DNA of 64,000 bases from JACKFE01 sp050248735 (GTDB lineage Bacteria > Nitrospirota > Nitrospiria > Nitrospirales > UBA8639). Made by a program: the position numbers and the translations under genes. Under the pieces are notes generated by a model, which was given only the letters and a program-made list of their open reading frames with translations, was not told the origin of the DNA and did no database searches. Below, one piece after another: positions 53,865-63,609 of this stretch (the first letter of the stretch is position 1; every line of letters begins with the position of its first letter). The stretch is taken from contig JBFWRU010000003.1 in assembly GCA_050248735.1 (NCBI GenBank), forward strand, positions 124,001 through 188,000, in the 5' to 3' direction.

Positions 53865-54563
53865 TCAGGTCCGTGCCCCGAAAATGGCCGTGCCGATCCG
53901 CACAAGCGTGGCCCCCTCTTGGATGGCTATATGATAGTCGTGAGACATTCCCATGGACAAATCTTCTAATTGCACACGCTGCAGGGGCCGCCTGGCAAGT
54001 TCATCACGTATCTGTCGTACCCCTGCAAAATACGGGCGAGAGTCTTCCGGGTCTTCGGTCCAGGGTGGCAGGGCCATCAACCCTCGTATATGCAGATGTG
54101 TGAGTTGATCCAAATCCTCAACCACCTGCCTCAATCCCTCCACGGAAAAGCCCCCTTTGCTACGTTCATCCCCCACATTGACTTGCAATAGCACATCCTG
54201 CCTGAGTTGGGATTGTTCTGCCAAGTGATCAAGTTCCCTGGCTTGTTCAAGACTTTCCACCGAATGGAGTAGGCAAAATTGACCCACCAGGGATTTTAAC
54301 TTCCGCCTCTGCATGCGCCCGATAAAATGCCAGGACAATCCTTCCCGGGAGCCGAATTGTTCCATCTTTTCCTGGGCCTCCTGCCAGCGATTCTCGCCAA
54401 AATGACGGATCTGAGCGGCATAAGCCTCTTCAAGTTGGTTGCAGGATACGGTCTTGGTGGCGGCAACTATACACACACTGGCAGGATCCCGCCCGCTTTG
54501 TTGAGCGGCTCGCAGGATCGTTTCCCGTATGTGTTGAACATTGGCCGCAATAGAAGAAGACAC
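53865..54563 (-). CDS. yggS: PLP-binding homeostasis protein (YggS/PLPBP)
   Basis: Single-domain alanine-racemase-fold protein that binds PLP and keeps its level balanced. The start is GTG 54561-54563 with AAGGT upstream; an earlier start would overlap pgeF. The PLP Lys lies in VCIVAATKTV. HFGENRWQEAQEK, WHFIGRMQRRK and DLSMGMSHDYHIAI are family motifs. YggS usually has HFIGxLQ; here it is MQ. It precedes yggT. Confidence 0.93.
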   Translation of the reverse strand: MSSSIAANVQHIRETILRAAQQSGRDPASVCIVAATKTVSCNQLEEAYAAQIRHFGENRWQEAQEKMEQFGSREGLSWHFIGRMQRRKLKSLVGQFCLLHSVESLEQARELDHLAEQSQLRQDVLLQVNVGDERSKGGFSVEGLRQVVEDLDQLTHLHIRGLMALPPWTEDPEDSRPYFAGVRQIRDELARRPLQRVQLEDLSMGMSHDYHIAIQEGATLVRIGTAIFGART

Positions 54564-54585
54564 GAGTTGATGACCTTTACCTTCC

Positions 54586-55314
54586 TCATTCTTTAGCGGA
54601 CAACATGACCCCGCTGAACATGGTCCCGATGACCTGCCCCTCACGCCGGTACGAATAAAACAGATCGGCCCGGCAATGGGTGCACAAATTCACGATATCA
54701 ATACACTCCGGCGCTAATCCTGCTTCAAGCAATTGGTGCCGGATCAACCGCTTCAAATCCAGGCGCGCTTTTCCAGGGCCGGTTTCTTGTAACACGCCAG
54801 GCCAATCCGGATATCGGGCTCGCAACGGGTCGATCACCGGGTCATCCACTTCATAGCAGCAGGGACCAATGGAGGGACCGATCGCCGCCTTCAGGGATTG
54901 CGGATGACTCTGAAATTCTTTCACGCACATGGTGATGGTATCAGGCACAATACCGGCCACCGCCCCACGCCACCCCGCATGAATCGCCGCGACGACACCG
55001 GCGCACTCGTCCACCAGCAACACCGGGACGCAATCGGCCGTTCGCACCAATATCAGTGTGTTCGGATGATTGGTCACCAGGGCATCTCCCTCCTGAACGG
55101 GTAAAGGCCCGGTCCTGACCGGGGATTTCAGGAGAACCGCGTGTGTACTATGAATTTGTTTGAGTGTGACCAGACAGGGAGCTTCCGCCGATCCCTCCGT
55201 CACGCTCCCGAGTTCGATCCGTCCTTGGACCGAGGAGGGAATAGTCCGCGTCCCAAAAAAATGGGGGACCGGAAGTCCCGGGGCTTGCAACCCCCAATCA
55301 GCCTTCATGGGCAA
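54586..55314 (-). CDS. pgeF: Peptidoglycan editing factor / purine nucleoside phosphorylase (laccase domain)
   Basis: Multicopper-oxidase-like fold of the YfiH/LACC1 family, 242 residues. Zinc ligands are in LKQIHSTHAVLL, VRTADCVPVLL and HAGWRGAVAGI. CTHCRADLFYSYRREG near the end is also typical. Family members act on purine nucleosides and, in E. coli, prevent misincorporation into peptidoglycan. Location between ftsZ and yggS supports the cell-wall link. Confidence 0.93.
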   Translation of the reverse strand: MPMKADWGLQAPGLPVPHFFGTRTIPSSVQGRIELGSVTEGSAEAPCLVTLKQIHSTHAVLLKSPVRTGPLPVQEGDALVTNHPNTLILVRTADCVPVLLVDECAGVVAAIHAGWRGAVAGIVPDTITMCVKEFQSHPQSLKAAIGPSIGPCCYEVDDPVIDPLRARYPDWPGVLQETGPGKARLDLKRLIRHQLLEAGLAPECIDIVNLCTHCRADLFYSYRREGQVIGTMFSGVMLSAKE

Positions 55315-55353
55315 CCTGACGGATGCGTCTTGAACGTTGGACCGGAATCTCCG

Positions 55354-56547
55354 TTACGATTTTTTTCGCATATAGGTCGGCACATCCCAATCCTCATCAA
55401 CCAACAACCCTCCTTTTTCAGGGGATGTTTTCACACTGGCCTGACGCCGTAAGTAGGTGGGACGATCCAGGTCATCCGATCCGTATTCGTTCGCATTCTC
55501 GGGCACCGACACCGGAACCAACACAGGGGCCTTGACCGGTTGGACCACCAACGTCGGTTGAGTCACACCGGGAAAACGCAACACGCCTTCCGCCTGTTCG
55601 AACCCGGTCGCAATGACCGTCACGGTGATTTCATCGCCTCCCTCGGGATTAATCACCTGCCCCACAATAATATTGGCTTGAGGATCGGCCGCTTCCCTGG
55701 CAATATTCGACGCTTCATCCACTTCATGTAACGTCAGATTGGGTCCACCCGTGATATTGAGCAGCAGACCTTTGGCCCCTTCCACACTGCCATCTTCCAG
55801 CAACGGGCTGGAAATGGCCTGACGGGCGGCTTCCTGAGCGCGGTTGGGTCCTCTCCCGGTTCCCATTCCCATGACAGCCCGCCCTGAATATCCCATCACG
55901 GTTCGCACATCGGCAAAGTCCACATTGATAAACCCCGGTGTCGTAATGACATCGGAAATTCCTTGAATGGCCTGGCGCAGCACATCATCCGCAATTTTGA
56001 AGGCTTCCATCGCCGGCGTATTTTTATCCACGACTTCAAACAGTTTTTGATTCGGAATAATCAACAGGGAATCCACATGTTTTTTTAATTCCCGGATGCC
56101 TTCTTCCGCAAAGCTCGCGCGGCGATTTCCCTCATATCGAAAAGGCTTGGTGACCACGCCCACGGTAAGAATACCCAAATCCCTCGCGATTTTGGCCGCT
56201 ACCGGTGCGCCGCCCGTTCCCGTGCCTCCGCCCATGCCTGCCGTCACAAACACCATATCGGCCCCATCCAAGGCCTCGCGAATTTGCATTTCGCTTTCCA
56301 ACGCCGACTCTTTCCCCACATCGGGACGCGCCCCTGCCCCCAGTCCACGGGTCCGTTCCGGTCCCAACTGAATCTTGTACGTCGCGAGCGACCGACCCAG
56401 AGCCTGCAAATCGGTATTGGCGACCACAAATTCGACCCGGCTGACGCCGGCTTCGATCATGGTATTCACGGCATTACACCCGGCACCGCCCACGCCCACA
56501 ACCTTGATGCGAATGACAGATGGCTCATCATCAATTAAAGAAAACAT
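55354..56547 (-). CDS. ftsZ: Cell division protein FtsZ
   Basis: Tubulin-like GTPase that forms the Z ring. The start is ATG 56545-56547 (MFSLIDDEPS) with AAAGGAGG just upstream. The GTP loop is GMGGGTGTG (about 99-107) and NVDFADVRTVM follows. A variable linker ends in a conserved tail DWDVPTYMRKKS that should bind FtsA. Length 397. A 223-base gap separates it from ftsA and may hold a promoter. Confidence 0.97.
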   Translation of the reverse strand: MFSLIDDEPSVIRIKVVGVGGAGCNAVNTMIEAGVSRVEFVVANTDLQALGRSLATYKIQLGPERTRGLGAGARPDVGKESALESEMQIREALDGADMVFVTAGMGGGTGTGGAPVAAKIARDLGILTVGVVTKPFRYEGNRRASFAEEGIRELKKHVDSLLIIPNQKLFEVVDKNTPAMEAFKIADDVLRQAIQGISDVITTPGFINVDFADVRTVMGYSGRAVMGMGTGRGPNRAQEAARQAISSPLLEDGSVEGAKGLLLNITGGPNLTLHEVDEASNIAREAADPQANIIVGQVINPEGGDEITVTVIATGFEQAEGVLRFPGVTQPTLVVQPVKAPVLVPVSVPENANEYGSDDLDRPTYLRRQASVKTSPEKGGLLVDEDWDVPTYMRKKS

Positions 56548-56770
56548 CGGCTTCCTCCTTTCTACCATTGACAGTGGTAGAGCATGGTTGAAATGTGTGT
56601 CATCTTGAGAAATCTCTTAACCGTGAACCGGACAAGGACCTCCTTTTCCCTGCCGGTCCGAGAAAAGTGATCGCATTCAAAAAAATCGGCCTTCCTGCAC
56701 AAACCCGATCCTCTGCATCCCTTTATGTTCATGAAATCAACGGATACTCTGGGGATTCCCTGGCATGCCT

Positions 56771-58024
56771 CTAAAAAAACCGTTCCACCCAACTCCGCAT
56801 TTTCGATACCATCGACCCCATCCATTGTCCGGTTTTCGGGGATTTTCCCGAGCCTGTTCCCACTGTGGCAAACTCATGTTCGTTCCCGAGAGAATGCAGC
56901 ATCAGTCCGACTGCGGTGGAATACATTGGATTATTGACGATGTCTTTCAGACCGCCGAGGCCAGTGGGTCGGCCAATTCGAACGGAAAGATTCAATACCT
57001 GCTCCGCCACATCCGCCATCCCCGATAACATTGAGGTTCCTCCCGTCAGCACTCCTCCAGCCACCAACATTCCGTCATAGCCCGCCCGCCGGATTTCCCG
57101 ACGAACCAGCTCGAACAATTCTTCCACACGCGGACCCAGGATAGTCGGAATGATTTCCCGGGGAATGATCCGGGGCGGGCGTCCTCCCACGCTGGGCACT
57201 TCAATCTGTTCGTCATCTCGCAATAACTGGCTCGTGGCCACGCCATAGCGAATTTTAATTTTTTCCGCATCCTCATAAGACGTTGGCAACCCCGTCGCCA
57301 AATCTCCCGTGAGTTGATGTCCTCCGATGGGAATCACCGCCGAATGCCGGATACAGCCGTCCGCAAAAATGGCAATGTCGGTGGTCCCACCACCAATGTC
57401 GACCATCACCACTCCCAGCTCTTTTTCTTCCTGGGACAAGACGGCGGACGCAGAGGCCAGAGGCTGTAAAATGATATCCACGACATCCAGCCCCGCACGG
57501 GTGACACACCGGATCAGATTCTGTGCGGAGGTGACAGCCCCGGTGACAATATGCACATCGACTTCCAGCCGGGATCCCGCAATGCCTAACGGATCCCGGA
57601 TTCCCTCCTGCGCATCCACGATAAACTCCCGTGGCAGGACATGCAGGATTTGCCGATCCGGGCCCGGCACGGCGCATCCCCGCGCGGTTTCAATGGCCCG
57701 ACGGATATCCGACTTGGTCACTTCCTTTTTTTTCAGCGCGACCACTCCTTGTGCGCTTTCACTGCCGATATGCCCACCGGCAATACCGGTATAGACCGAA
57801 TTGATTTGGACAGCGGCCATCAACTCGGCATCTTCCACGGCATGTTTGATGGACTCGATCGTACTGTCCATGTTGACGACCATGCCTTTTTTCAACCCCG
57901 TTGACCCATGGGTTCCGAAACCAATCACATTAATCGAACCATCTTCCAAGACTTCGCCCACGACGGCACAAATCTTGGTGGTTCCAATGTCCAATCCGAC
58001 GACGATGTGCTCTTTTCTACTCAT
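56771..58024 (-). CDS. ftsA: Cell division protein FtsA
   Basis: Actin-like protein that tethers FtsZ to the membrane. The 417 residues show VGLDIGTTKICAVVGE (phosphate 1), the 1C subdomain, VMVDIGGGTTDIAIF (phosphate 2) and AGGVLTGGTSMLSG (adenosine). The C-terminal amphipathic helix SKMRSWVERFF provides the membrane target. It follows ftsQ by three bases. Confidence 0.96.
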   Translation of the reverse strand: MSRKEHIVVGLDIGTTKICAVVGEVLEDGSINVIGFGTHGSTGLKKGMVVNMDSTIESIKHAVEDAELMAAVQINSVYTGIAGGHIGSESAQGVVALKKKEVTKSDIRRAIETARGCAVPGPDRQILHVLPREFIVDAQEGIRDPLGIAGSRLEVDVHIVTGAVTSAQNLIRCVTRAGLDVVDIILQPLASASAVLSQEEKELGVVMVDIGGGTTDIAIFADGCIRHSAVIPIGGHQLTGDLATGLPTSYEDAEKIKIRYGVATSQLLRDDEQIEVPSVGGRPPRIIPREIIPTILGPRVEELFELVRREIRRAGYDGMLVAGGVLTGGTSMLSGMADVAEQVLNLSVRIGRPTGLGGLKDIVNNPMYSTAVGLMLHSLGNEHEFATVGTGSGKSPKTGQWMGSMVSKMRSWVERFF

Positions 58025-58027
58025 GGC

Positions 58028-58843
58028 TTACATTGTCCTCTTGCGAAGAATGACTTTTTGTGAAAACCGTAAATCCACTTCCTGTGCGTAACGGTCCATT
58101 TCACTCTTAATGGTCGGGTACAACACCAGAAATCGCTGCCATTGCTCTTCGGCGTTTTGGCCGAACTGGAACCGGACCGTCGGAAGATCCACCACTGTGG
58201 TATACGGTTCCGACACATTCACCTGGGGACGCCCTGAAAAATATTGGGCCAGCAGGTGAGCGATCCGGATTCCTTCTTTCGCGCGGGGATGGCCTTCGGA
58301 GCCGAGAGCCGCTACCGACTGGGCCGTGAGCCCCTGCACCACCGGCAAGCGTTTGGCTTCAGCCGATAACTCCCCCGGCAACACATGCCCTGCCGAATCC
58401 AGCATGACCGATTCCTTGGGAGCGCGAAGGATCGCAGCGGGTTCCCGTTCGGTGACCTGTACCACCAACGAATGGGGAAAGACCCGGTCGACTTCCACAA
58501 AATCGATCCAGGGATGCACTTGGATCCGACTCGCCAGTTCATCCGTACTCAACCACAACAGACTGGATGGCTGAGGGATGGCTAATTTGCCCAGAACCTC
58601 TTCCTTGGTCAGCCGATTCAACCCCATCACGGCCACATGCTGCACTTCGGTCCACTCCGTCGCCCAGGACACCAAGCGCTGCCCTCCGAACCCCACTCCC
58701 CCCAAAATAGCCAGAATCGCGATCGCCATCAGACACCGGCGGAATGGTGACGATGTTTTTGTCTTTTGATCACGGGAGAGAGCCTCGCCCTGTTTCAAGG
58801 GACGATTTCTCCGAGGACGTTTCCTGGAATCGTCAAGAGCCAT
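58028..58843 (-). CDS. ftsQ: Cell division protein FtsQ
   Basis: Single-pass divisome protein of 271 residues. A basic cytoplasmic start is followed by one membrane helix (about 36-56), a POTRA domain (about 68-135, VQHVAVMGLNRLTKEEVLG) and the FtsQ beta domain. Its stop-start overlap with ddl and its place before ftsA match the dcw cluster. Confidence 0.9.
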   Translation of the reverse strand: MALDDSRKRPRRNRPLKQGEALSRDQKTKTSSPFRRCLMAIAILAILGGVGFGGQRLVSWATEWTEVQHVAVMGLNRLTKEEVLGKLAIPQPSSLLWLSTDELASRIQVHPWIDFVEVDRVFPHSLVVQVTEREPAAILRAPKESVMLDSAGHVLPGELSAEAKRLPVVQGLTAQSVAALGSEGHPRAKEGIRIAHLLAQYFSGRPQVNVSEPYTTVVDLPTVRFQFGQNAEEQWQRFLVLYPTIKSEMDRYAQEVDLRFSQKVILRKRTM

Positions 58844-59817
58844 TATCGGGATCGCCTCGTGGGTTTGGATGATTTCCGATGAGCACCAGGCTTCCTTCCG
58901 GCAGGTAACGCCTCAAGAAGCATATGCTCAACCAACTCGTCATAGGTACGCCCGGCTCGCGCCGCAGCCATCGGTAATAAACTCCGCTCCGTCATGCCCG
59001 GGATGGTATTCAACTCCAGGACAAACGGTCGGCCATCGGTATGGATCCGGAAATCCACCCGTGCCGCCCCCCGGCATCCAAGCGCCTGATAGGCACGGAG
59101 ACCATAGTCATTCAGCATCCGTCCGAGAGCTTTGGAAATCACTGCAGGACACACATACCGGGTTTCCGCTTTCACGTACTTGGCCGTAAAATCGTAAAAC
59201 CCTCCGGGTGCGATAATTTCTACCACCGGCAGAGTTTTTCCCTGAAAGACCCCAACGGCCATCTCACGTCCCGGGATATATTGTTCCACAACCACCTGCT
59301 CCCCAAATCGAAAAGCTGTCTCCAAGGCCTTCTTCCACTCCGTCCGCTTTCGAACAATGGAGATCCCAATGGTTGATCCTTGTGTACAGGGTTTCACCAC
59401 CACCGGCATGCCCAGTTTTTTAGGCGGAACCCCTGGCGTCTTCCCCTTTTGAAAGGTCTGACCCATTGGAATCGGGACTCCTGCAGCCTCAAGCACCACA
59501 CGGGTCAGTCCCTTATCCATACCGATCGCGCTGGCGCTTACCCCGGAAGCCGTAAAGGGAATCTCCATGACTTCCAACAAGCCTTGCACCGAACCATCCT
59601 CTCCTCCCGGACCATGAAGGGCCAGAAAGGCGACATCAACATGCTTGGACCGCAGTCGATGGGGAAGGTCTCTGTCCACTTCGATAGGAATGGCCTGGTA
59701 TCCCCGTCGTTGAAGGGCCACGCAGACCGCCTTCCCGGTTTTCAAGGAAATTTCCCGCTCAGCCGACGCTCCGCCCATAAGCACGCCAACAATGAAAGAT
59801 GAAGATTTCATAGCCAT
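58843..59817 (-). CDS. ddl: D-alanine-D-alanine ligase
   Basis: ATP-grasp ligase of 324 residues making D-Ala-D-Ala for peptidoglycan. Motifs are VLMGGASAEREISLKTG, LHGPGGEDGSVQGLLE, PVVVKPCTQGSTIGISIV and RVDFRIHTDGRPFVLELNTI then PGMTERSLLP. The Tyr-type pocket of vancomycin-sensitive ligases is not obviously altered. The extra basic tail (about 300-324) is unusual. It overlaps ftsQ by one base. Confidence 0.95.
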   Translation of the reverse strand: MAMKSSSFIVGVLMGGASAEREISLKTGKAVCVALQRRGYQAIPIEVDRDLPHRLRSKHVDVAFLALHGPGGEDGSVQGLLEVMEIPFTASGVSASAIGMDKGLTRVVLEAAGVPIPMGQTFQKGKTPGVPPKKLGMPVVVKPCTQGSTIGISIVRKRTEWKKALETAFRFGEQVVVEQYIPGREMAVGVFQGKTLPVVEIIAPGGFYDFTAKYVKAETRYVCPAVISKALGRMLNDYGLRAYQALGCRGAARVDFRIHTDGRPFVLELNTIPGMTERSLLPMAAARAGRTYDELVEHMLLEALPAGRKPGAHRKSSKPTRRSR

Positions 59818-59822
59818 ACCGG

Positions 59823-60785
59823 TTATCGTTCCCCCAGAATTTTCAATTCCAACTCCAGATGAATACCCAGTTTTTTGGCCACCAAACTTCTCACTTTCCG
59901 GATGAGCGTCAGCACATCCGAGGCGGTGGCCTGCCCCTGATTCACAATAAAGTTGGCATGCTTGGTCGAGACTTCCGCACCGCCGATACGCAGGCCTTTC
60001 AGACCAAGGGACTCCACCAACTGACCGGCGGATTGGCCGGGCGGATTTTTGAAAACCGACCCGGCATTGGGGAGGGTTAATGGCTGTGTCTCTTTGCGGT
60101 ATTGAAGATAGGACTTGGTCGTCTGTTCAATGCCTTCTCTGGTTCCGGCTTTCAATTGAAACCAGCCTCCCACCACAATCCCTCTCGGAAGAGCGGTTTT
60201 TCGATAGGAAAAAGTCAGCGCAGACGCTTCAATCCGCATCCGACGCCCTCGGGAATTGACAAAATCCACAGCGTGCAGGGAGTCCTTCATTTCACCTAAT
60301 CGAGTTCCGGCATTCATCACGATTCCGCCTCCGACGGTTCCCGGAATACCGGCGGCCCACTCCATGCCTGATAACTGATGTCGAACGGCAAACTGCATCA
60401 GGAGTGGCATGCGAGCTCCGGCTTCGGCGTACAAACGGTCCGGGGCTTCCTTCCGCATGGCCGTCAAATGTTTTAATTGCATCACAATCCCTCTGATGCC
60501 TTTATCCCGAACCACGGCATTGGTGCCCCCCAGGACCACGACCGGAAGATGTTGCTTGCGCGCCCCAAGCAGAACCCTGGCCACATTTTGAATATCTCTG
60601 GGAGCGACCAGTACATCAGCCGGACCTCCAACCTGAAGAGATGTCACCGTGGACAACGGAACATCCCAATCGATGTCTCCGTCCATATCCTGTAAGGCCT
60701 GAAGGAGACGATCCTTGACTGTAAGACGTTTGGAGCTGATGTCCATAGGTTGTGATGACGGCCTTGAGCCCTCGCACGCTGACAC
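59823..60785 (-). CDS. murB: UDP-N-acetylenolpyruvoylglucosamine reductase
   Basis: FAD enzyme reducing the enolpyruvyl group to form UDP-MurNAc. The start is GTG 60783-60785, three bases after an AAGGAG; an ATG 13 codons later is an alternative. Landmarks are TSLQVGGPADVLVAP, VVVLGGTNAVVRD, GMEWAAGIPGTVGGGIVMNA (FAD), YRKTALP and LPNAGSVFKNPPGQSAGQL (catalytic Ser). It is the type I form. Confidence 0.95.
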   Translation of the reverse strand: MSACEGSRPSSQPMDISSKRLTVKDRLLQALQDMDGDIDWDVPLSTVTSLQVGGPADVLVAPRDIQNVARVLLGARKQHLPVVVLGGTNAVVRDKGIRGIVMQLKHLTAMRKEAPDRLYAEAGARMPLLMQFAVRHQLSGMEWAAGIPGTVGGGIVMNAGTRLGEMKDSLHAVDFVNSRGRRMRIEASALTFSYRKTALPRGIVVGGWFQLKAGTREGIEQTTKSYLQYRKETQPLTLPNAGSVFKNPPGQSAGQLVESLGLKGLRIGGAEVSTKHANFIVNQGQATASDVLTLIRKVRSLVAKKLGIHLELELKILGER

Positions 60786-60792
60786 ATTCTCC

Positions 60793-62172
60793 TTACAGAT
60801 TCGCTAAAACTTCTTTTCCCGTTTTCCACACATCTCCCGCTCCCAGGGTTAAGAACATATCTCCCTCCTGAAGCGTTGCACGTACTTTCTGGGCCAACTC
60901 CGGATCTCCATTGACCCAGTGCACCGATGGATGGCCGGCCTCTTTGATCACCTGGGCCAGATGTTCACCGGAAATTCCCGGAATCGGCGTCTCCCCGGCC
61001 GGATAGATATCCATGACAAACAAACAGTCTGCCTGGTCAAACGCCTTGGCAAATTCATTGACCAGATCCCGTGTTCTCGTGAACCGGTGGGGTTGAAACA
61101 GCACCACCAGGCGACGATTCCATCCGGCCTTGGCTGCAGCCAACGTCGCCAGGATCTCCGTCGGATGATGTCCATAATCATCCACCACCATAATGCCGTG
61201 CTTTTCACCCCGAATCTGGAACCGTCGCTCCACTCCCGAAAATGCAGCCAGTCCGACCCGGATCAGATCGACTGACACCTCCAATTCCATCGCCACCGCA
61301 ATCGCCGCCAACGCATTGGACACGTTATGGACACCGGGAGTCCGAATGCGGAACGGTCCGAGTTTTCGATCGCGATGATGTGCCCGAAACTCCACCCCCA
61401 TGGCCTTGGGTTCGATGTCGGTGGCATAAAAATCCTGAGTCAGGGTCCCGGAAAAATCACTGATGCCATAGGTGTGATATCGCTTGACAACTTTGGGTAA
61501 AATTCCTCGAATCCACGGATCATCGGCACACAGGATGGCCGCGCCGTAAAAAGGCACTTTATTGATAAACTCCACGAATGCATCCTGGAGTCCTTCCATA
61601 CTTCCATAATGATCCAGATGTTCACGATCCAGATTGGTGACGACCACGATGGACGGAGACAGCCTCAGGAAAGACCCGTCGCTTTCATCGGCCTCGGCAA
61701 TCAGGAGGTCGCTTCGGCCGAGCCGGGCATGGGTGCCCATCGCATTGACTTTCCCTCCCACCACAAACGTGGGATCCAAACCGGCTTGTGCCAGAATCGA
61801 CGCCACCATGGAGGTCGTCGTCGTTTTTCCATGAGCTCCGGCAATCGCAATCCCGAACTTGAGTCTCATGAGTTCGGCCAGCATTTCCGCCCGGGGAATG
61901 ACCGGAATCACCCGCGCCCGCGCGGCCCGGATTTCAGGATTGGACGGAGCGATGGCCGATGAGGCTACCACCACTTGCGCGCCTTCCACATTGGATTCCT
62001 GATGCCCCAGAAACACTTTTCCTCCCATTTCCTCCAGGCGACGAATAGTCTCCGAATAGGTCATGTCGGAACCCGTCACCTTGTACCCCAAGGTCAACAA
62101 GACCTCGGCGATACCGCTCATGCCGCTTCCCCCAATTCCAATCAAATGAATGTGCTGGATCTTTCGAAACAT
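60793..62172 (-). CDS. murC: UDP-N-acetylmuramate-L-alanine ligase
   Basis: Adds L-Ala to UDP-MurNAc. The start is placed at ATG 62170-62172 (MFRKIQHIHLIGIGGSGMSG) by comparison with the family; the frame is open for a further 55 codons that do not look related. Motifs are GIGGSGMSGIAEVLL, IAGAHGKTTTTSMVA (P-loop), EADESDGSFLRLSP and VVDDYGHHPTEI. Length 459 is normal. It precedes murB by seven bases. Confidence 0.95.
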   Translation of the reverse strand: MFRKIQHIHLIGIGGSGMSGIAEVLLTLGYKVTGSDMTYSETIRRLEEMGGKVFLGHQESNVEGAQVVVASSAIAPSNPEIRAARARVIPVIPRAEMLAELMRLKFGIAIAGAHGKTTTTSMVASILAQAGLDPTFVVGGKVNAMGTHARLGRSDLLIAEADESDGSFLRLSPSIVVVTNLDREHLDHYGSMEGLQDAFVEFINKVPFYGAAILCADDPWIRGILPKVVKRYHTYGISDFSGTLTQDFYATDIEPKAMGVEFRAHHRDRKLGPFRIRTPGVHNVSNALAAIAVAMELEVSVDLIRVGLAAFSGVERRFQIRGEKHGIMVVDDYGHHPTEILATLAAAKAGWNRRLVVLFQPHRFTRTRDLVNEFAKAFDQADCLFVMDIYPAGETPIPGISGEHLAQVIKEAGHPSVHWVNGDPELAQKVRATLQEGDMFLTLGAGDVWKTGKEVLANL

Positions 62173-62511
62173 AGGTTCTTTGACGTTCAAGTCCGCCAGA
62201 AGCATATGGAAAACCAGGCCATATCCGTGGTAGGGCCTTAAGGCATCTGGACTTGTGCCGGTCAAATGGGTTCCCGTTCCAATCACAGGAAGCCGACTTG
62301 AACCAAGCCTTAAGCCTGTGGCCATTGGCGCGCGCAAGCCAATTCATGTCGTGTTGCATCTTGGCCATCGTTTTCTCAAAGACTCTGGCAACCCTTGAAA
62401 CCGTCTCCTCTTGTTAAAGGTTGAACTACCTCATGACTCTTTGTTTCCCGATATCTTTCCTACGCTTTTCCGGCCTCATGTGATTTATCAGCGGATCTCA
62501 CCTTTCCGGTC
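62173..62511. other. Gap between murG and murC
   Basis: About 340 bases between the murG stop and the chosen murC start. The murC frame stays open up to 62337, so a longer protein cannot be fully excluded. Position murG-murC often holds murC upstream elements or small genes, but no tRNA, hairpin or known small protein is seen. Confidence 0.5.
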
Positions 62512-63597
62512 TTAGGCTGCCGGATGGTTGACCAATGACAGACAGGCCTCCACCATCTGTTCGGTGGCATGAATTTTCCGCAAGGCCCAGCTCCGTTCCG
62601 CCATCGACTGAAGATGTTCCGGATGCTGAATGAACCCTTCGATCTCCTCGGCCAGCCGTGCACCCGTCAACTGGGATTGAGGGATCGCCCGTGCGGCGCC
62701 CTGCTCCACAACGGCCTGCGCATTCTTATCCTGATGCCGGTGGGTTGCCTGAGGAAAGGGAACAAGAATCCCGACTTTTCCATAGGCCGCTAATTCCGCC
62801 AGAGTGCTGGCTCCCGACCGGCACACCACGATATCCGCCCGTAATAATTGCTTGGGCATGTCAAAGAGAAAAGCCTGAACGTCTGCATTCACGCCAAGCC
62901 GGATATATTCTGCACGAACGCGTTCAAGATCCTGAGGGCCGGTTTGATGGGTAATGGTCAACTGGCGCCGTATCATGGATGAGGCGGCCACGGCCTCCAA
63001 CATGGCAGAATTAATCGCCCGAGCTCCCTGGCTTCCGCCAAATACCAACACATGAGACACGTTCGAACTCATTGGAACCGGACTATCACGAATGAAATCC
63101 TTCCGGACCGGCGTGCCGATGACCTGCGTATTCTTGGATTGAAAAAACTGCCGTGCGCTCTCGAAGGCCAGGAAAATCAGATCGGCAAAAGGCCCCAATA
63201 CCCGGTTGGCTATTCCCGGCATGGCATTGGGTTCCAGCAACACTCGCGGAATGCGTAAGATCCAGGCTGCCAGAATCACCGGAGGACTAAAATATCCCCC
63301 TGTGCCAATGACCAGGTGGGTTTTCTGTTTTCGGAGAAGACCGATCGCTTGCCACATCGAATAGGGGAGCAGACACAAAGCCCGTATCATGTCCACGGGA
63401 TTTCGACCCACCAATCCTTCGACTCGAATCCGTTCAAATGTAAAGCCTTCCTTCCTCAATATCTCTCCTTCAAGGGATTTCCCCGATCCAATGAACAACA
63501 CCTCTCCCTGCGGGTCACGCCGTTGAAATTCTTTGGCATAGGCGATGGCCGGATAGAGATGGCCTCCGGTGCCCCCCGCGGCAATCACAATCTTCAT
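62512..63597 (-). CDS. murG: UDP-GlcNAc transferase forming lipid II
   Basis: Peripheral GT-B glycosyltransferase of 361 residues converting lipid I to lipid II. Motifs are IAAGGTGGHLYPAIAYA (G loop), LIGTGGYFSPPVILAAW, VLVFGGSQGARAIN (second G loop) and CRSGASTLAELAAYGKVGIL then PFPQATHRHQDKNA. It lies 12 bases after ftsW. Confidence 0.96.
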   Translation of the reverse strand: MKIVIAAGGTGGHLYPAIAYAKEFQRRDPQGEVLFIGSGKSLEGEILRKEGFTFERIRVEGLVGRNPVDMIRALCLLPYSMWQAIGLLRKQKTHLVIGTGGYFSPPVILAAWILRIPRVLLEPNAMPGIANRVLGPFADLIFLAFESARQFFQSKNTQVIGTPVRKDFIRDSPVPMSSNVSHVLVFGGSQGARAINSAMLEAVAASSMIRRQLTITHQTGPQDLERVRAEYIRLGVNADVQAFLFDMPKQLLRADIVVCRSGASTLAELAAYGKVGILVPFPQATHRHQDKNAQAVVEQGAARAIPQSQLTGARLAEEIEGFIQHPEHLQSMAERSWALRKIHATEQMVEACLSLVNHPAA

Positions 63598-63609
63598 TCC
63601 TGGATTCCT